Positions 35,665-46,512 of a stretch of DNA of 64,000 nt are shown here, piece after piece. The DNA comes from Dendrocalamus latiflorus (taxonomy: Eukaryota; Streptophyta; Magnoliopsida; Poales; Poaceae): the NCBI GenBank assembly GCA_017311315.1, contig CM029645.1, positions 26,065,627 to 26,129,626 on the forward strand, given 5' to 3'. Below the pieces are notes generated by a model, which ran no database searches, was not told where the DNA came from, and saw nothing but the letters and a program-made list of their open reading frames with translations. Within the stretch, counting starts at the first letter, position 1, and the number at the start of each line of letters is the position of its first letter. Made by a program: the position numbers and the translations under genes.

Positions 35665-36593
35665 TCTTCACCGGCGTGTCCAAGCTGCTGCTTTTTTTCT
35701 TTCTTTTTCTTTTTGAGTCAGCCAGAGGAGTTTTCTAGCTAATGGATGTTCTTTTAGACTACTGTAGATGACTTTTGGTTATATTATTTAAAGCGGTGAT
35801 GAATGACGAAGAACATCAATATAAATAGTGCAAGAAAGGGATCAAGGGACATGCTGCGGCAAGAATGAAGGCGGAGGCGGCAGTGCCATCAAGGGAGGGG
35901 GTGTAGGCAGCACTAGCAAGGCTGTAGGCGGTGGCACAACTACAGGTTTAGGTATTTATTTTTGGTATCTTGGGCATTCTAGCTTGTTGGTGCAAAATGT
36001 GTTGGATCTCCCAGGTTCTGCAATGTTGATTTGCCATGGAGATCTCAGGTTGTATATCCTATTCCACATCAATGTCATTTAAAACACCCTATTCAGGGAG
36101 AAAAAAACCGGGCAGCTGCTTGAATTGTGCAGTTCCAATGATTTAGCTTATGATTTTAGCTTGAAAGATTGGAAACTGCACATATGATTGCACTTCAAGG
36201 CTCAAGTAGTAGATTGCGAAACAAGAGATAGATCAAGTAGTTTGGCTGATAGTTTCGAGATTTCGCCGAAAAGCTGGAAAGATCGCTAAGAATTCTATCG
36301 CAAACGGCCAGGCTAGGGTGAGGTATATTTGCTAATACTGTGTAAGAAAGGGTCTCCTGTGAAAATAGCCGTCCGCAGTTCCTTCGCTGGCTCGATCTGC
36401 ACCGTATAAATTGATCTGACGGCTGAACCGAACCCACTACATTTCATATTTCTTTATGTGACAAAAATATTTATTTTCTTTGTAGCCTCAAGTTTAAACA
36501 ATGTGGGGATAGAGAAAGTTGTCGGTGGGTGAGTCCAATGATGTTGTCGCCTCCTCAAAGGATCAGTCGTTATGTGACATTCATTATGTGACA
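35665..36593 (+). other. Helitron interior with a glycine-rich open stretch
   Basis: At 35828-36080 an open frame encodes a GGGGSAIKGGGVGS-type glycine-rich segment, possibly another exon fragment; it is not recognised. The rest is AT-rich and leads into the conserved 3' terminal block. Confidence 0.35.
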
Positions 36594-36716
36594 AAAATAT
36601 TTGGTTATACAATATATGAGACATGAATCTTAATAAATCTGATTGTTCGTTTTATTTTTTACAAATTTTATCTTGTTTTGTATTTTACCGTAGCGTTAGC
36701 ACGGGCACACTACTAG
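36594..36716 (+). mobile_element. Helitron 3' terminus, + strand
   Basis: The last bases read CCGTAGCGTTAGCACGG (a short hairpin), then GCACACTA and CTAG, followed by T. This is the Helitron 3' signature: hairpin about ten bases before CTRR, insertion before T. The 120-base terminal block is repeated in inverse orientation at 40104-40227 with only a few differences, showing two elements of one family. Confidence 0.8.
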
Positions 36717-39404
36717 TATATAATAAATTAGAAAGAGGAAGTTAAGTACAAGAGAGTCGCCAAAAAAATGAGAAGAAAAAACAGGGACCCCTCACATGAG
36801 GGAAGAACCTAACTAATACTTAATTTGTGTTTGGTTTGAGGTTAAATTAACTAGGTTTGTTAGTAACTAAGTTAGATTAGTTTAACCTTTTTTGTGTTTG
36901 GCAATAAACTTGTTAGTCTAAAATATTATTTGGCTTGATTACTTGGGTTAGAAGTAGACAAGGAGGTTTCACAAAGCTAATTGTGGTGGGTTAGGTTATT
37001 CATACTTTTTAGGCCCTTTTTTGAACACAGGAATTTTTCTTGAATCCTATAAGACAATAATTGTTTCGTATGAGATTGATATGTTCCAAATAGTGCCTTA
37101 TTGTATTAACCTAATTCTAGTTAGGTTAAAATGTTTTGAATAGTTCAAACTAACTCTGCCTAAGCTAGATGTATTTGGCATACTAAAGCCTTCACCTTTT
37201 AACCTCAAAACCAAACACAATCTTATTGTTTCTAATATTCATGTCATATGAACTACAAAGAGAGACGTTTCAACACGTGATTAGCATAGAGGTGGAATGA
37301 GTTTGAGGGGGATGCCATGGAAGATTGTGACAATGAGGGCACAGAGAGGTGTTGCCAAGAGCCTTGAATTGTTCATACTCCATTTCAATGTAGCGTCTAG
37401 GCTGGGAGCCTTTGTATAACGGCAATATAACCTATAAACTTAAGTTTGGGATGCACTCATAGTGCATTCTAACTAAACAAAGTCATAAACAAATTCTGAG
37501 AAAATTTCTACATGCACTTCTAAATTTGCTTTAACTATATATAAAATTTGAAGTTCAAATTTATTCTATGTTAAGAGCAGCAAAAAAGAGATAATTTCAA
37601 TAAATTTGAATTATCAACATTTGTTAACTTTTTGTCTTTTTGTTACCACTAACATATAATGAATCTGAACTTAAAATTTTATGCATAGTTAAAGTAAATT
37701 CAGAAGTGCATGTAGAAATTTTTTCAGAATTTTTCGTGACTTTCGTGAGTCCACTCCAACATTGAGTGTATAGGACATGCTGGCTTGTATAACAATGTTC
37801 ACTGGTTAGCTAACCAGACCATCTAACTATTGAAACTTTTAACTCAAAAAAATCAACTTTAATTTCAAAATTTGAACTTTCATACGAATTTGAACTTTTA
37901 GTTTGAAGATTCAAACTTTCAACTTATTTCCAACTTTCAAACTTAGCGATTCGAGCGTTCAGACTTCCTAGGAGGTGAAACTTTTGACATGGATTTTAAA
38001 ATTTTTAACTTGATGATTCTAACTTTCAAGTAGAAAATTTTAACTTTCAACTCATTAAAACTAGAAAAAGAAGTTAACTAGTGAACATCACTATATAGCA
38101 ATATTCATGAATTAGTGAGCTAGCCATCTGCACCTTGAGACTTGACCTACTTTTATATACTCTATTTCTAAATACGAGGTCCCGTTTGACAAACCGGAAT
38201 CAGCTATAAAATCGAGCCCTTACCAGTTTTGGTTTCACCTATAAACCGGCTAGTTTTTACTAAAAAAAAGGGGGATCCATTTTGGTTTCAAATTTGAACT
38301 TTGACTTTTTCAAATCTTTAAAGTTTGAAATTTAACTAACAAATAATAAAATATATATTACTCACTAAGTTGTGAATACAAGGTTTCCTAGGGCACTGAA
38401 TAGGCTATAGGGTTCTTAAAAACCTAACCTTGCTTGTTCCAGTTGGAACGACCGAATTTTTGAAGCTTGGTGTAACCACCGAGATTGAACTTTGACCATT
38501 AGTTTATTTTGCTATACATCCACAGTATATATATAACTATAAACATATGATAGTATTTTTCAAATAGTGTTATTTTTCATGTGACAAAACCTACATATTG
38601 TTGGATCAATGGTTGATAAAAGTTTACAAAGTCTTAAGAAATGTGCAAGCCTTATTTTGTGAAACCGAGGGGTTAATAACGCAATTACTGAAATTGCTAA
38701 AACACTGAATTTTTACATTAACTAGCAAGTGATATCGATGCATTTTGAAACAGGTAGCAAGCTGTAGTCAAACAAACCCGAGTAAAGCATGTGGTGCCCA
38801 TGGATATTTCACACTCAAGTAGAAATAATTTGTGTAAAGGTAGTTGCAAGTGAAACGTAAGGTTCTTTCGGATTGGTTTGTAATAAGACCTAACTTCGGA
38901 TAACCAAATCTTTATCAATGAGAAAAACAAGCCACTACATTTAAGGTGTGTGGTCTTATTTGCAACCAAATTTACAAGAAGGATATGCTCAAATGCTATT
39001 GATGTGCACATACTTTATACATTCAAAAGATAGTAGCACTTTAAAGAGTCCAAAATTCTCTTTTGAGTTAATGTTAACAATTGCCCTAGGGTGTTACACT
39101 CAATCCCCTCCCCTTTTGGTTCAACTTCTTGCATTAGTACATGTAGATTACATTCCAAACATCAAAATTTGCTTCAAATTTAAAGTCCACAAATGAACTG
39201 GGGGCAGTTTATGCTTCCTTAGGGCTTTGTTTGGGTAGGTAGAGATTATAACCAATCTCTTCGGATTGAGGGTGATTTTAATTCAATTTCAGCCTTAATG
39301 GTTTTCAAAACCGTACGTGCAAAATACAAAAATTGATAAAAGGCTTGTCCTCTCCTCACGCAGCACAAACCACGTATGTGCCTACCAACCCATTTATGAT
39401 GTTG
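36717..39404 (+). mobile_element. 2.7 kb repeated segment, copy 2 (without insertion)
   Basis: Begins directly after the CTAG of the Helitron terminus and runs to CATTTATGATGTTG, matching 29153-32690 nearly base for base. It keeps the single TAA at 36868-36870 where copy 1 has the 830-base insertion. After 39404 the two copies part completely. Confidence 0.85.
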
Positions 39405-40103
39405 TCCTTCACTTACGACATTTACCTAGCATTTACGCAAAAAAGAATAGTCCCTACAGTAAACAAGGTCATTTTAAACTTTTTTAAGTCAACCATATGT
39501 CAATTGGACTACTGAATTTTATCACTATTTTTTTTCAAAAAAGTATAATGTTATGAAAGTACTTTTCATAGCAAATGTACCCTTAACATTTTTTATACCT
39601 AAACTACATATTTTAGATAATATATGTAGTCGAAATTAAGATTGACTATATGTATTCTCGATGACTTTCTCTTGCGACCAAAGGAAGTAGTGGTTATTTG
39701 ATCTAATAAACGGACGAACTATATCATAGTAAAGACTATCTAGATAATTTAGCTAATCACGGTATGAAATTCAAAACGAAACTAGTCAAACTTCGTAGTT
39801 GCAAAAGAAATATAGCTAAGGTCATTTGGCTTACTGAACTGAAAAAAGGAACAAATTTACACGCTACCGCTTTTGTGACCACCGCACCCGGTCACCCCTC
39901 GTGAACCTGGGGAAAAAATCCCGGCATTCTGTTTCACCAGATCCACCGTCTTTATGTTCTAGTTCTACGGAACTATAGCTCCATTCGTATTAACTTTTAT
40001 CTCTAATTTCTACTTAGAAAAAACAAAAATTAATACAAACATCTAACTTGTTTATTCGTCTCGCTACTATCTCATTCTAAAGATAAGACAAAGAACTATA
40101 TAT
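39405..40103. other. Unique tail after repeat copy 2
   Basis: AT-rich; 39520-39680 carries the GTATAATGTTATGAAAG phrase of Stowaway-type MITEs, without clear ends. No gene. Confidence 0.4.
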
Positions 40104-40227
40104 ATAGTAGTGTGCCCGTGCTAACGCTACGGTAAAATACAAAACAAGATAAAATTTGTAAAAAATAAAACGAACAATCAGATTCATTAAAATTCATGTC
40201 TCATATATTGTATAACCAAATATTTTA
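40104..40227 (-). mobile_element. Helitron 3' terminus, - strand
   Basis: The reverse complement reads CCGTAGCGTTAGCACGG, GCACACTA and then CTATATATATAG in place of CTAG, so the exact end is blurred by a TA run. The 120-base block matches 36594-36716. Reading on the - strand, the element lies to the right of 40104 and would contain the captured fragments up to 45118 or beyond. Confidence 0.7.
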
Positions 40228-41520
40228 TTAAGCTCACATATAAATATTGTATATATTGTATATTCGCACAGGAATACAGAACAGCAAATCCATTTGATTA
40301 AGCTCGCGCCCCCAGCACCTAGATCTCAGGCCCCAACAACCATGCAGAGAGAGAGGCTGCAGTGCTGCTATTCTGGATCTGGGTTCTGCTCATTCCATAC
40401 AGTCATCATCGATCTCATTTGAATCCAATTAAATTCAGAGCACCAATGATTGTATGTCGTAGTACTACTACGTACTAACAAATGTATACAAGAAAAAACT
40501 AAAAAGTGTCATCTCAATATGAATATCGCCGCAATTCCTCTCCACTCCACCAAAGAATCAACACCAAGGATTAACAATGAAGAATCTAACATCGACCGAT
40601 CAAGAAGGATCATGGACACATCACAGAACCACGGCGATGGAATGGGAAGAATATAAGATGGATAAGACAAACTTTACAAGAGTCGTAAACTAACAACAGA
40701 CATTGTCATCACAATTTCTCCTCCAATTATAAAATTTCTGCATCTCAAATTACGAATTCTCCCGTACTGAACCTCTCAGCACTGATATGTGAACTTAACA
40801 TTTGTGTGCACTTCATGTGTTTGAGTTGGCAAGATTATTGTGGATAGGGTGACCTCGTGTCCAAGAAGAAGACATGGCTGGCAATGGTCTATTACCAATT
40901 GGAGAGAAAGGGATAAAATTTCTGTTGATAGTGAATGATATCTGAAAACAGCTGTTTTATATTTCTGTCAGGCTAACCAACAAACAGCAGGTGCAAATTA
41001 AAAATCCACATACAGTACAACCATAGAATCTAATATTCAAACAGGGGGATGGAATCAAATGATAACCACCTCCAAAATAACAAGTCAATTGGTCCAATAT
41101 GATGGTTAAGTGAGTTTTGTTGTATTTGCAGACTCCATATAGTGGCATGTGAAAAGGCCGAAAATCTCAAATTAGTCAACCAGAAAGGCTTGATATCGTT
41201 ATCACCACTACAATGTTCATTAAACTGTACTGAGAGACAACTATTGTTGTTAATTTAAACAAGCTCAAGACAATACTATTAGTACCAATGATTCACAGTA
41301 AATGCACATGCTAAGAAAGCATAGCTTCCAATGTCAGTTCAAAAGAACGTACATGCCTACCTTCTATGTAAAGCAACAAGATCTACTGCTGAGTTACAAC
41401 CTCATCCTGACTTTCTACCTGAAATAATCGGGTAAACACAGCAAAACATATAAATAACAACAGGAAATTCTAGTTGAAAACAGATGATTTCCGGAACATA
41501 TATTTTTCGTAAGAATGAAT
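40228..41520 (-). other. Helitron 2 interior, unassigned
   Basis: Sequence between the Helitron end and the glutathione reductase fragment. Probably includes its 3' untranslated region. No other exon identified. Confidence 0.4.
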
Positions 41521-43944
41521 TTAAAGGGTAGCAACGTGGACCTCAGCTGCATTACTTCTCCGAACTTTTCTATTTACATTCCTCATTGTAACAAATTCCT
41601 CTGCAGATGTTGGGTGAATGCCAATGGTGGCATCAAAATCTTGCTTTGTCAACCCAGCTTTAACAGCAATTGCAATTCCCTGTCATAAAGTTGTACAGAT
41701 AAATCAGGAATGAAGCAGAAATAATGAGGAAGAAATACAATATCATGCAAACCTGAATTATCTCGGGTGCATCTTCACCACACATGTGCACTCCTATAAC
41801 TTTGTTCGTAGTAGCACACACAATAACCTTCATTAATACACGATCAGGTAATCCAGAAAGAGTGGCCTGAGAGGTCTGAAGTTCGCTGCAAAGACATCAA
41901 CATCTCCATACTCTTCAATAGCCTGCAAAAATATGCATTTAAGCGAATTTCTTTGTGTTGCGAAATTTAGAAGCATGCCATGTATTATCACCTGCTCCTC
42001 GGTAAGACCAACTTGCCCAATGGGTGGTTGGGAGAAAACAGCAGATGGTACAGCTCTGTCAAAAACATGTAATTCGCAATTAAAGAGCATTCAGTAGAAA
42101 AATGATATCCAGTCTCAAATACAAAAAATAATGATATCTAAGAAACAGTGAAAATAAATTATGAATTTCAGTTCAAAGTTTCAGGAGCTTGTTGCGCTGG
42201 GCGCATCAGCAAAATGAGAACATCAGCACAAACAAAGTGACCAATAACAAGAGAACCCTGGATAACCCAAAAATCTCAAAAACTTATCTGTACTGAATCA
42301 GGGATCATAAATGAAAAATGGCAGTATAGGGTATTTACTCAACATTTTCAAATATAGGCTACCATAAGTCTACAACACCACAGGTATGTCAGCATGGTCA
42401 TGGGGAATAAGGAAATAGCAGTTGTGTTTGTAATCAATGCTACATCAAACTAACTCCTTGAAACTATTATCAGGGTATGAAGATGACTAAGTGACAACTA
42501 ACAAAGTTTTCCCTTAGCTCATGATAAGCCCTCTTCCACTAAATTCACCAGAGGTGCCCATTCATGGTCAAACAATGAAATATGCACCCTTTGTAGAGCA
42601 GGCATTCCCTCAAACATTTGGTGTTCAAGATTCCTGATGGTGATTTGATAAATACCTGTAATCTGGTTTGGTAGGTTCATCACCGAATACAGTTTTTGCA
42701 AATGCCCCACCTTCCATCAGTGCAACTGGCGTCAGGTTGACCCTATTAGTAACATCTCCCACAGCCCAAATTGAATCAACCGAGTTTCGAGAAAACTCAT
42801 CAACCTAGCAAGCACAAATTTATAACAAAAGGTCCAAATATTACAAAGTGACAACAAAAGCCAGACAAACTCAAAGTCCAAGTATTATTTCACCTACCAT
42901 TATGGCCCCATTCTTGTCCATTTTGACCCCAACCTCCTCTAGCCCAAGGTTCTATGAGGGTAACAACTATATTAGGAATCTAGGATGCATGCATCGAAAA
43001 ATAGAGATGCACAATATGTAACATTGTAACTAAACAAAAACAAAGGCCCATATGGTACTAACCTTTGTATTTGGTCTACGACCTGTTGCAAACATTACAT
43101 GTGAGAACCCACCAATAGTTTCTTTGTTCGTCTTCAGAGATAGCAAACCATCATTTGATTTCGTTACTGCTTGAGGACTCTGTTCAGTATGAAATGTGAT
43201 GCCCCTTAAAGACATATGTTCAGCAATGAAATCTCTGACCTAAAAATCCAAAACTGACGAAATTAACCTGGAAGCACAAGGCACTTCATTTGGTAAATCC
43301 TTTTTTTTTTGTTATTCTTAATGTTTGCTCACCTCCTCATCAAACCCTCTTAAAACTTGCTTCTGCCGAATAAACACATGAACCTCACTTTTTAAGCCAT
43401 TGAAAATGCCAGCAAACGCCAAAGCGATATATCCACCTCCCACTATTGCAATTTTCTCAGGTTTCGAAGGTAGATCCAGTGCAGCATCAGAATCTATAAC
43501 ATGCTCTATTCCTGGGATATCCGGCATCGATGGTCGACCACCAACAGCTATCAGTATATTCCTAGCAGTGTAGAGCTTTCCATCAACACTTACGGTATGT
43601 GGATCAACTACCTGTACTAAGTAAACAAAAAATACATCAGCAACTGCACCTTCCTACAGTATTCATTTCGGAAAATAGCCTATCCAAACTTTAACCTGAT
43701 TTATAAACATCACCCAACCTTTCCACGGCCTTCAATTAGAGTGACTCCTGAGTTGTTTAAAATATTCTTGTAGATATCGACCAGGCGTTGCAGCTCTGTA
43801 TTTTTGTTTGCTATCAAAGTGCTCCAGTCATGCTTTGGTTTAGTCTCATATGTCCATCCAAAGCCATGACACTCTTCAAACTCATGAGAATACTTGGATC
43901 CATACACCAACAATTTCTTTGGAACACACTCGCGAAGCACACAT
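41521..43944 (-). pseudogene. Glutathione reductase pseudogene (chloroplast type), 5'-truncated
   Basis: Exons on the - strand at 43719-43944, 43333-43611, 43063-43239, 42898-42951, 42656-42804, 41992-42055, 41753-41922 and 41521-41679, with consistent phases. Glutathione reductase reduces GSSG with NADPH. Visible are the redox motif region CVLRECVPKK, the NADPH-binding GGGYIALAFAGIF, the FAD motif ATGRRPNTK, WAVGDVTN and the C-terminal GIHPTSAEE with the catalytic His. The N-terminal FAD Rossmann exons are missing. The redox motif has Glu where the family has Gly (CVxRGCVPKK), and GGGYIALEF is changed to GGGYIALAF. In exon 41753-41922 one base is missing near 41868 (after RPL), giving a stop at 41833-41835. 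It is therefore a broken, captured copy, probably inside Helitron 2. Confidence 0.88.
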
Positions 43945-44479
43945 CTGCGATAAAAACAAATAGCAATTCTTACACATGCATGCAATAAATAATTCAAAAA
44001 TCAGGGGAAAGCGAACTTCAGAAAATAGATATAACAATTCATGATAGAATTGGCAGTTACCATGAACTAACTTCTAAAGTTCAAGAGACACATACATGCA
44101 AGAAATAATTCCAAATGTTGCCCAGCCTCTCATAACATCACTCTCTCTTTCTTGTGTGTAACCTACACAAACAACAGATATGAAACAAATGCATATAACT
44201 CGTACACAAGCTCACAACTCACATGTTGATCAAAACTGACAAAAAAAAATTGTACAGTGAAATATGCATACTCATATATTAAAGAACAAGAATGACTCAC
44301 ATGTTGAAGCGGGAAGCAGATAACCACTAACTAAACTAAAATTGATGTAATGGCTATGAATGAAATAAACTAATTCAGTAGCGTAGTAACGCAAAACCAA
44401 TTTTTCACTGAACACAAAATCTCATCCAAACCCTCCAAAAACCAATTCCACCCCTCCAAAACCCTAGCCCCCCGCTCAC
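43945..44479 (-). other. Intron-like junction between the ISWI and GR fragments
   Basis: Begins (on the - strand) as the ISWI intron-1 start after the GTGAGC donor and ends with the GR acceptor TATCGCAG. The breakpoint between the two captured introns must lie here but cannot be placed by eye. Confidence 0.5.
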
Positions 44480-44770
44480 CTCGTCGCCGTCCCCAGCGAC
44501 GGCTTCGTCGTCCTCGGTGGACTGCGACTCCTCGTCCCTCTCCCTGCCGACCTCCTCCTCCTCCTTCTCCTCCTCGGTGCCCGCGCCGGTAGTGACGGCC
44601 TCGATCTCCTCCTCGTCCACCTCCTCCTCCCCCTCCGCCTCGCCCGCCGCCGCGGGCGCCTCCTCCTCGTCCTCATCCTCGCCAGATCCGGAGCCGGCGC
44701 CGTCGGACTGGTCCTCCTCCTCCTCGCCGGAGGACGAGATCTCGTCGTCGTACTTCACCGGCTTCGCCAT
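44480..44770 (-). pseudogene. Captured exon 1 of an ISWI chromatin remodeller (CHR11/17-like)
   Basis: Starts with ATG and encodes MAKPVKYDDEISSSGEEEED and a long acidic run with VDEEEIEAVTTGAG and DEESQSTEDDEAV. This is the N terminus of the grass ISWI ATPase, which slides nucleosomes. It ends at a GTGAGC donor (44474-44479) in phase 0. The SNF2 ATPase, HAND, SANT and SLIDE parts are absent. Its 5' untranslated region and short promoter (up to about 44940) seem to be included. The antisense open frame of Ser/Pro/Ala residues is an artefact. Confidence 0.85.
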
Positions 44771-45002
44771 TGGAGCGAGCGTCGGTGGGGTGCTAGGGTT
44801 AGGGTTTGCGGGAGGCGATGCGGATTTAGAATGCGGAATGGGGTACGAATCGTTTGATCGGGTGAGAGGCGGTGGGGATTCGAAGAGCCTAGCAATTTTG
44901 GGGGAAAAGGGAGGGAGCGGCTTTATTTATACGGGAGGGCTTAGGAAGGCACCGCGAAGGGGCTGGCGGCGACAACGGCGGGGAGGAGGGAGGAGCACGT
45001 AC

Positions 45003-45118
45003 TTCTTGACGACGTCGGCGGAGGCGTTGACGGCGGCGCCGTCGACGGCGTTCTCCACCTCCTCCTCGTAGTCGACGAGATCCTCCTCGTACACCTCGTT
45101 GTCCTTGGCCTCTCCCAT
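45003..45118 (-). pseudogene. Captured exon 1 of UAP56 (DEAD-box mRNA export helicase)
   Basis: Starts with ATG and encodes MGEAKDNEVYEEDLVDYEEE, then a VDGAAVNASADVVKK segment, the N-terminal leader of plant UAP56/BAT1, an RNA helicase for splicing and mRNA export. It ends after 38 codons plus two bases at a GTACGT donor. The helicase core is missing. The upstream sequence to about 45350 looks like its own leader and promoter. The fragment lies just upstream of the ISWI fragment on the same strand. Confidence 0.85.
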
Positions 45119-45600
45119 CCTGGCTGCGCCAGCAACATCACAGGCGGGCGCGTGTTAAGCACCGGAGAACACGAACCCACGCCACGCGAACCCATGCGAG
45201 TCGTCATCGCAGCAGCAACCGCAACGCACTCACCTCAAGATCTGAGAGACGCGAGAGGTGGAGGAGGCGAGAACCGGGGGGTTTCGGAGCGGAGGCGGCT
45301 GCAAAGAGAGAAATCAAGCGCAGGCGGTGGGGAGTAGCGATCTTGGATTCGGGATCTATTTTCTAGGGTTCCTAGAGTGGCGCAGGGGGTGGGGGGAGGA
45401 GGCGGCGAGCGGGGGAGGAGGCTGGGCCGCCCCCGCCGCCGCCGCCACAGGCTGCCTCGCCTCTTTTCCGTCCTCCATGGACGCCATCCGCCCCTGCATT
45501 GTGGCGGCGCGACTCGACACGAGCCAATCCTCTCGCTAGGAGTAGACGAAATCTCCCAGATTTGAGGCCGGGTGCGGCATCTCCGGCCAGAAAGGCGCCG
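45119..45600 (-). promoter_or_regulatory. Probable captured UAP56 5' leader/promoter and GC-rich sequence
   Basis: GC-rich purine-biased sequence directly upstream of the UAP56 start, with CACCTCAAGATCTGAG as a possible leader splice site. Function is inferred from position only. Confidence 0.35.
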
Positions 45601-45654
45601 AATCGAGGGCCAGCACGTCGGGGGACGGGTCAGATCTGGGAGTTGGTTGGGGTG

Positions 45655-45865
45655 GCGCGGTGGAGGATGGGGGAGGCGGAGGGAGGGGAGGCGCGGGGGA
45701 GGATGGGGGAGGCGGAGGGAGGATGGGGGAGGCGGAGGGAGGGGAGGCGCGGGGGAGGAGGGGGGAGGCGGAGGGAGCGGAGGAAGCGCGGGGGAGGAGG
45801 GTGAGGCGGAGGGAGCGGAGGAAGCGCGGGGGAGGAGGGGAGGCGCGGGGGAGGCGGAAGGGGTA
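45655..45865. repeat. GC-rich minisatellite
   Basis: Repeats of GGGGGAGGCGGAGGGAGG and GAGGCGCGGGGGAGGA, unit 18-36 bases. Long Gly/Arg or Pro/Ser frames across it are artefacts. Confidence 0.85.
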
Positions 45866-46512
45866 CTGCAGATACATTGAAGGATGATCGTCGGATATGG
45901 TTGAGTAAGGAGAGGGAATGGAGGAGAGTTAATCTGGTGCGCACGTTTTTAGGATGGTGTATTTCTGGGTGCATATTGTGGTGTGGACGTAGTTAAGGTT
46001 ATGACTGTGGAGCAGGTAATTGTTGGGTGGATGTAGGATAATTTTAACTGGTGGTTTATTAGTTTAGATATATCACACACTGCACTCCTCTCGCTCCCAT
46101 CACACGCGCACATCTTCCTCACTTTTTCTATCGCTCGTTTTCTCCTTCTAAAAACTATTTTTTCAACCATTACTATCTATTTTCAATCAAAATTCACAAG
46201 ACAGCTAAAAATTATCAGCAAAAGTCTGAACACCCCTACATGACACCGTCGACAATCAGCAGCACAACAGTACTTCATCCCGGCACGGAGGGAAGATTTA
46301 AACCATGTGGTGCACCGTACACGAGCGTCAAAGCAAAATAATCTTAGGTGATAAATAACCTCAGAGGTCGTAACAACGCTACATACAACCTAGTCAGATA
46401 AAATAAGTTTACCAGCATATTTCGCCATGGTAATTAATAAACAAGCTACAACCATCTGTCTGTTGTTTATCCGAAGTACGCTCGACATAACGGAAATAGC
46501 ACTTAAACTAGA
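45866..46512. other. TRAUCO 3' flank; presumed Helitron 2 left boundary region
   Basis: The TRAUCO 3' untranslated region should lie at about 46250-46512. The 5' end of Helitron 2 (on the - strand) should fall between 45119 and here. A candidate A-TC junction is at about 46068, but I cannot confirm it. Confidence 0.3.

Noticed and set aside
29153..39404. The two 2.7 kb direct repeats read as LTRs of one retrotransposon
   Set aside because: They lack TG...CA ends, no primer-binding site or polypurine tract adjoins them, and the sequence between holds host exon fragments plus a Helitron terminus with no gag/pol.
44517..45071. 184-residue Ser/Pro-rich + strand frame
   Set aside because: It is antisense to the acidic ISWI and UAP56 exon-1 fragments, which have correct starts and donor sites.
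45499..45974. Gly/Arg- and Pro-rich frames of 100-114 residues
   Set aside because: They arise from the GC-rich minisatellite at 45655-45865.
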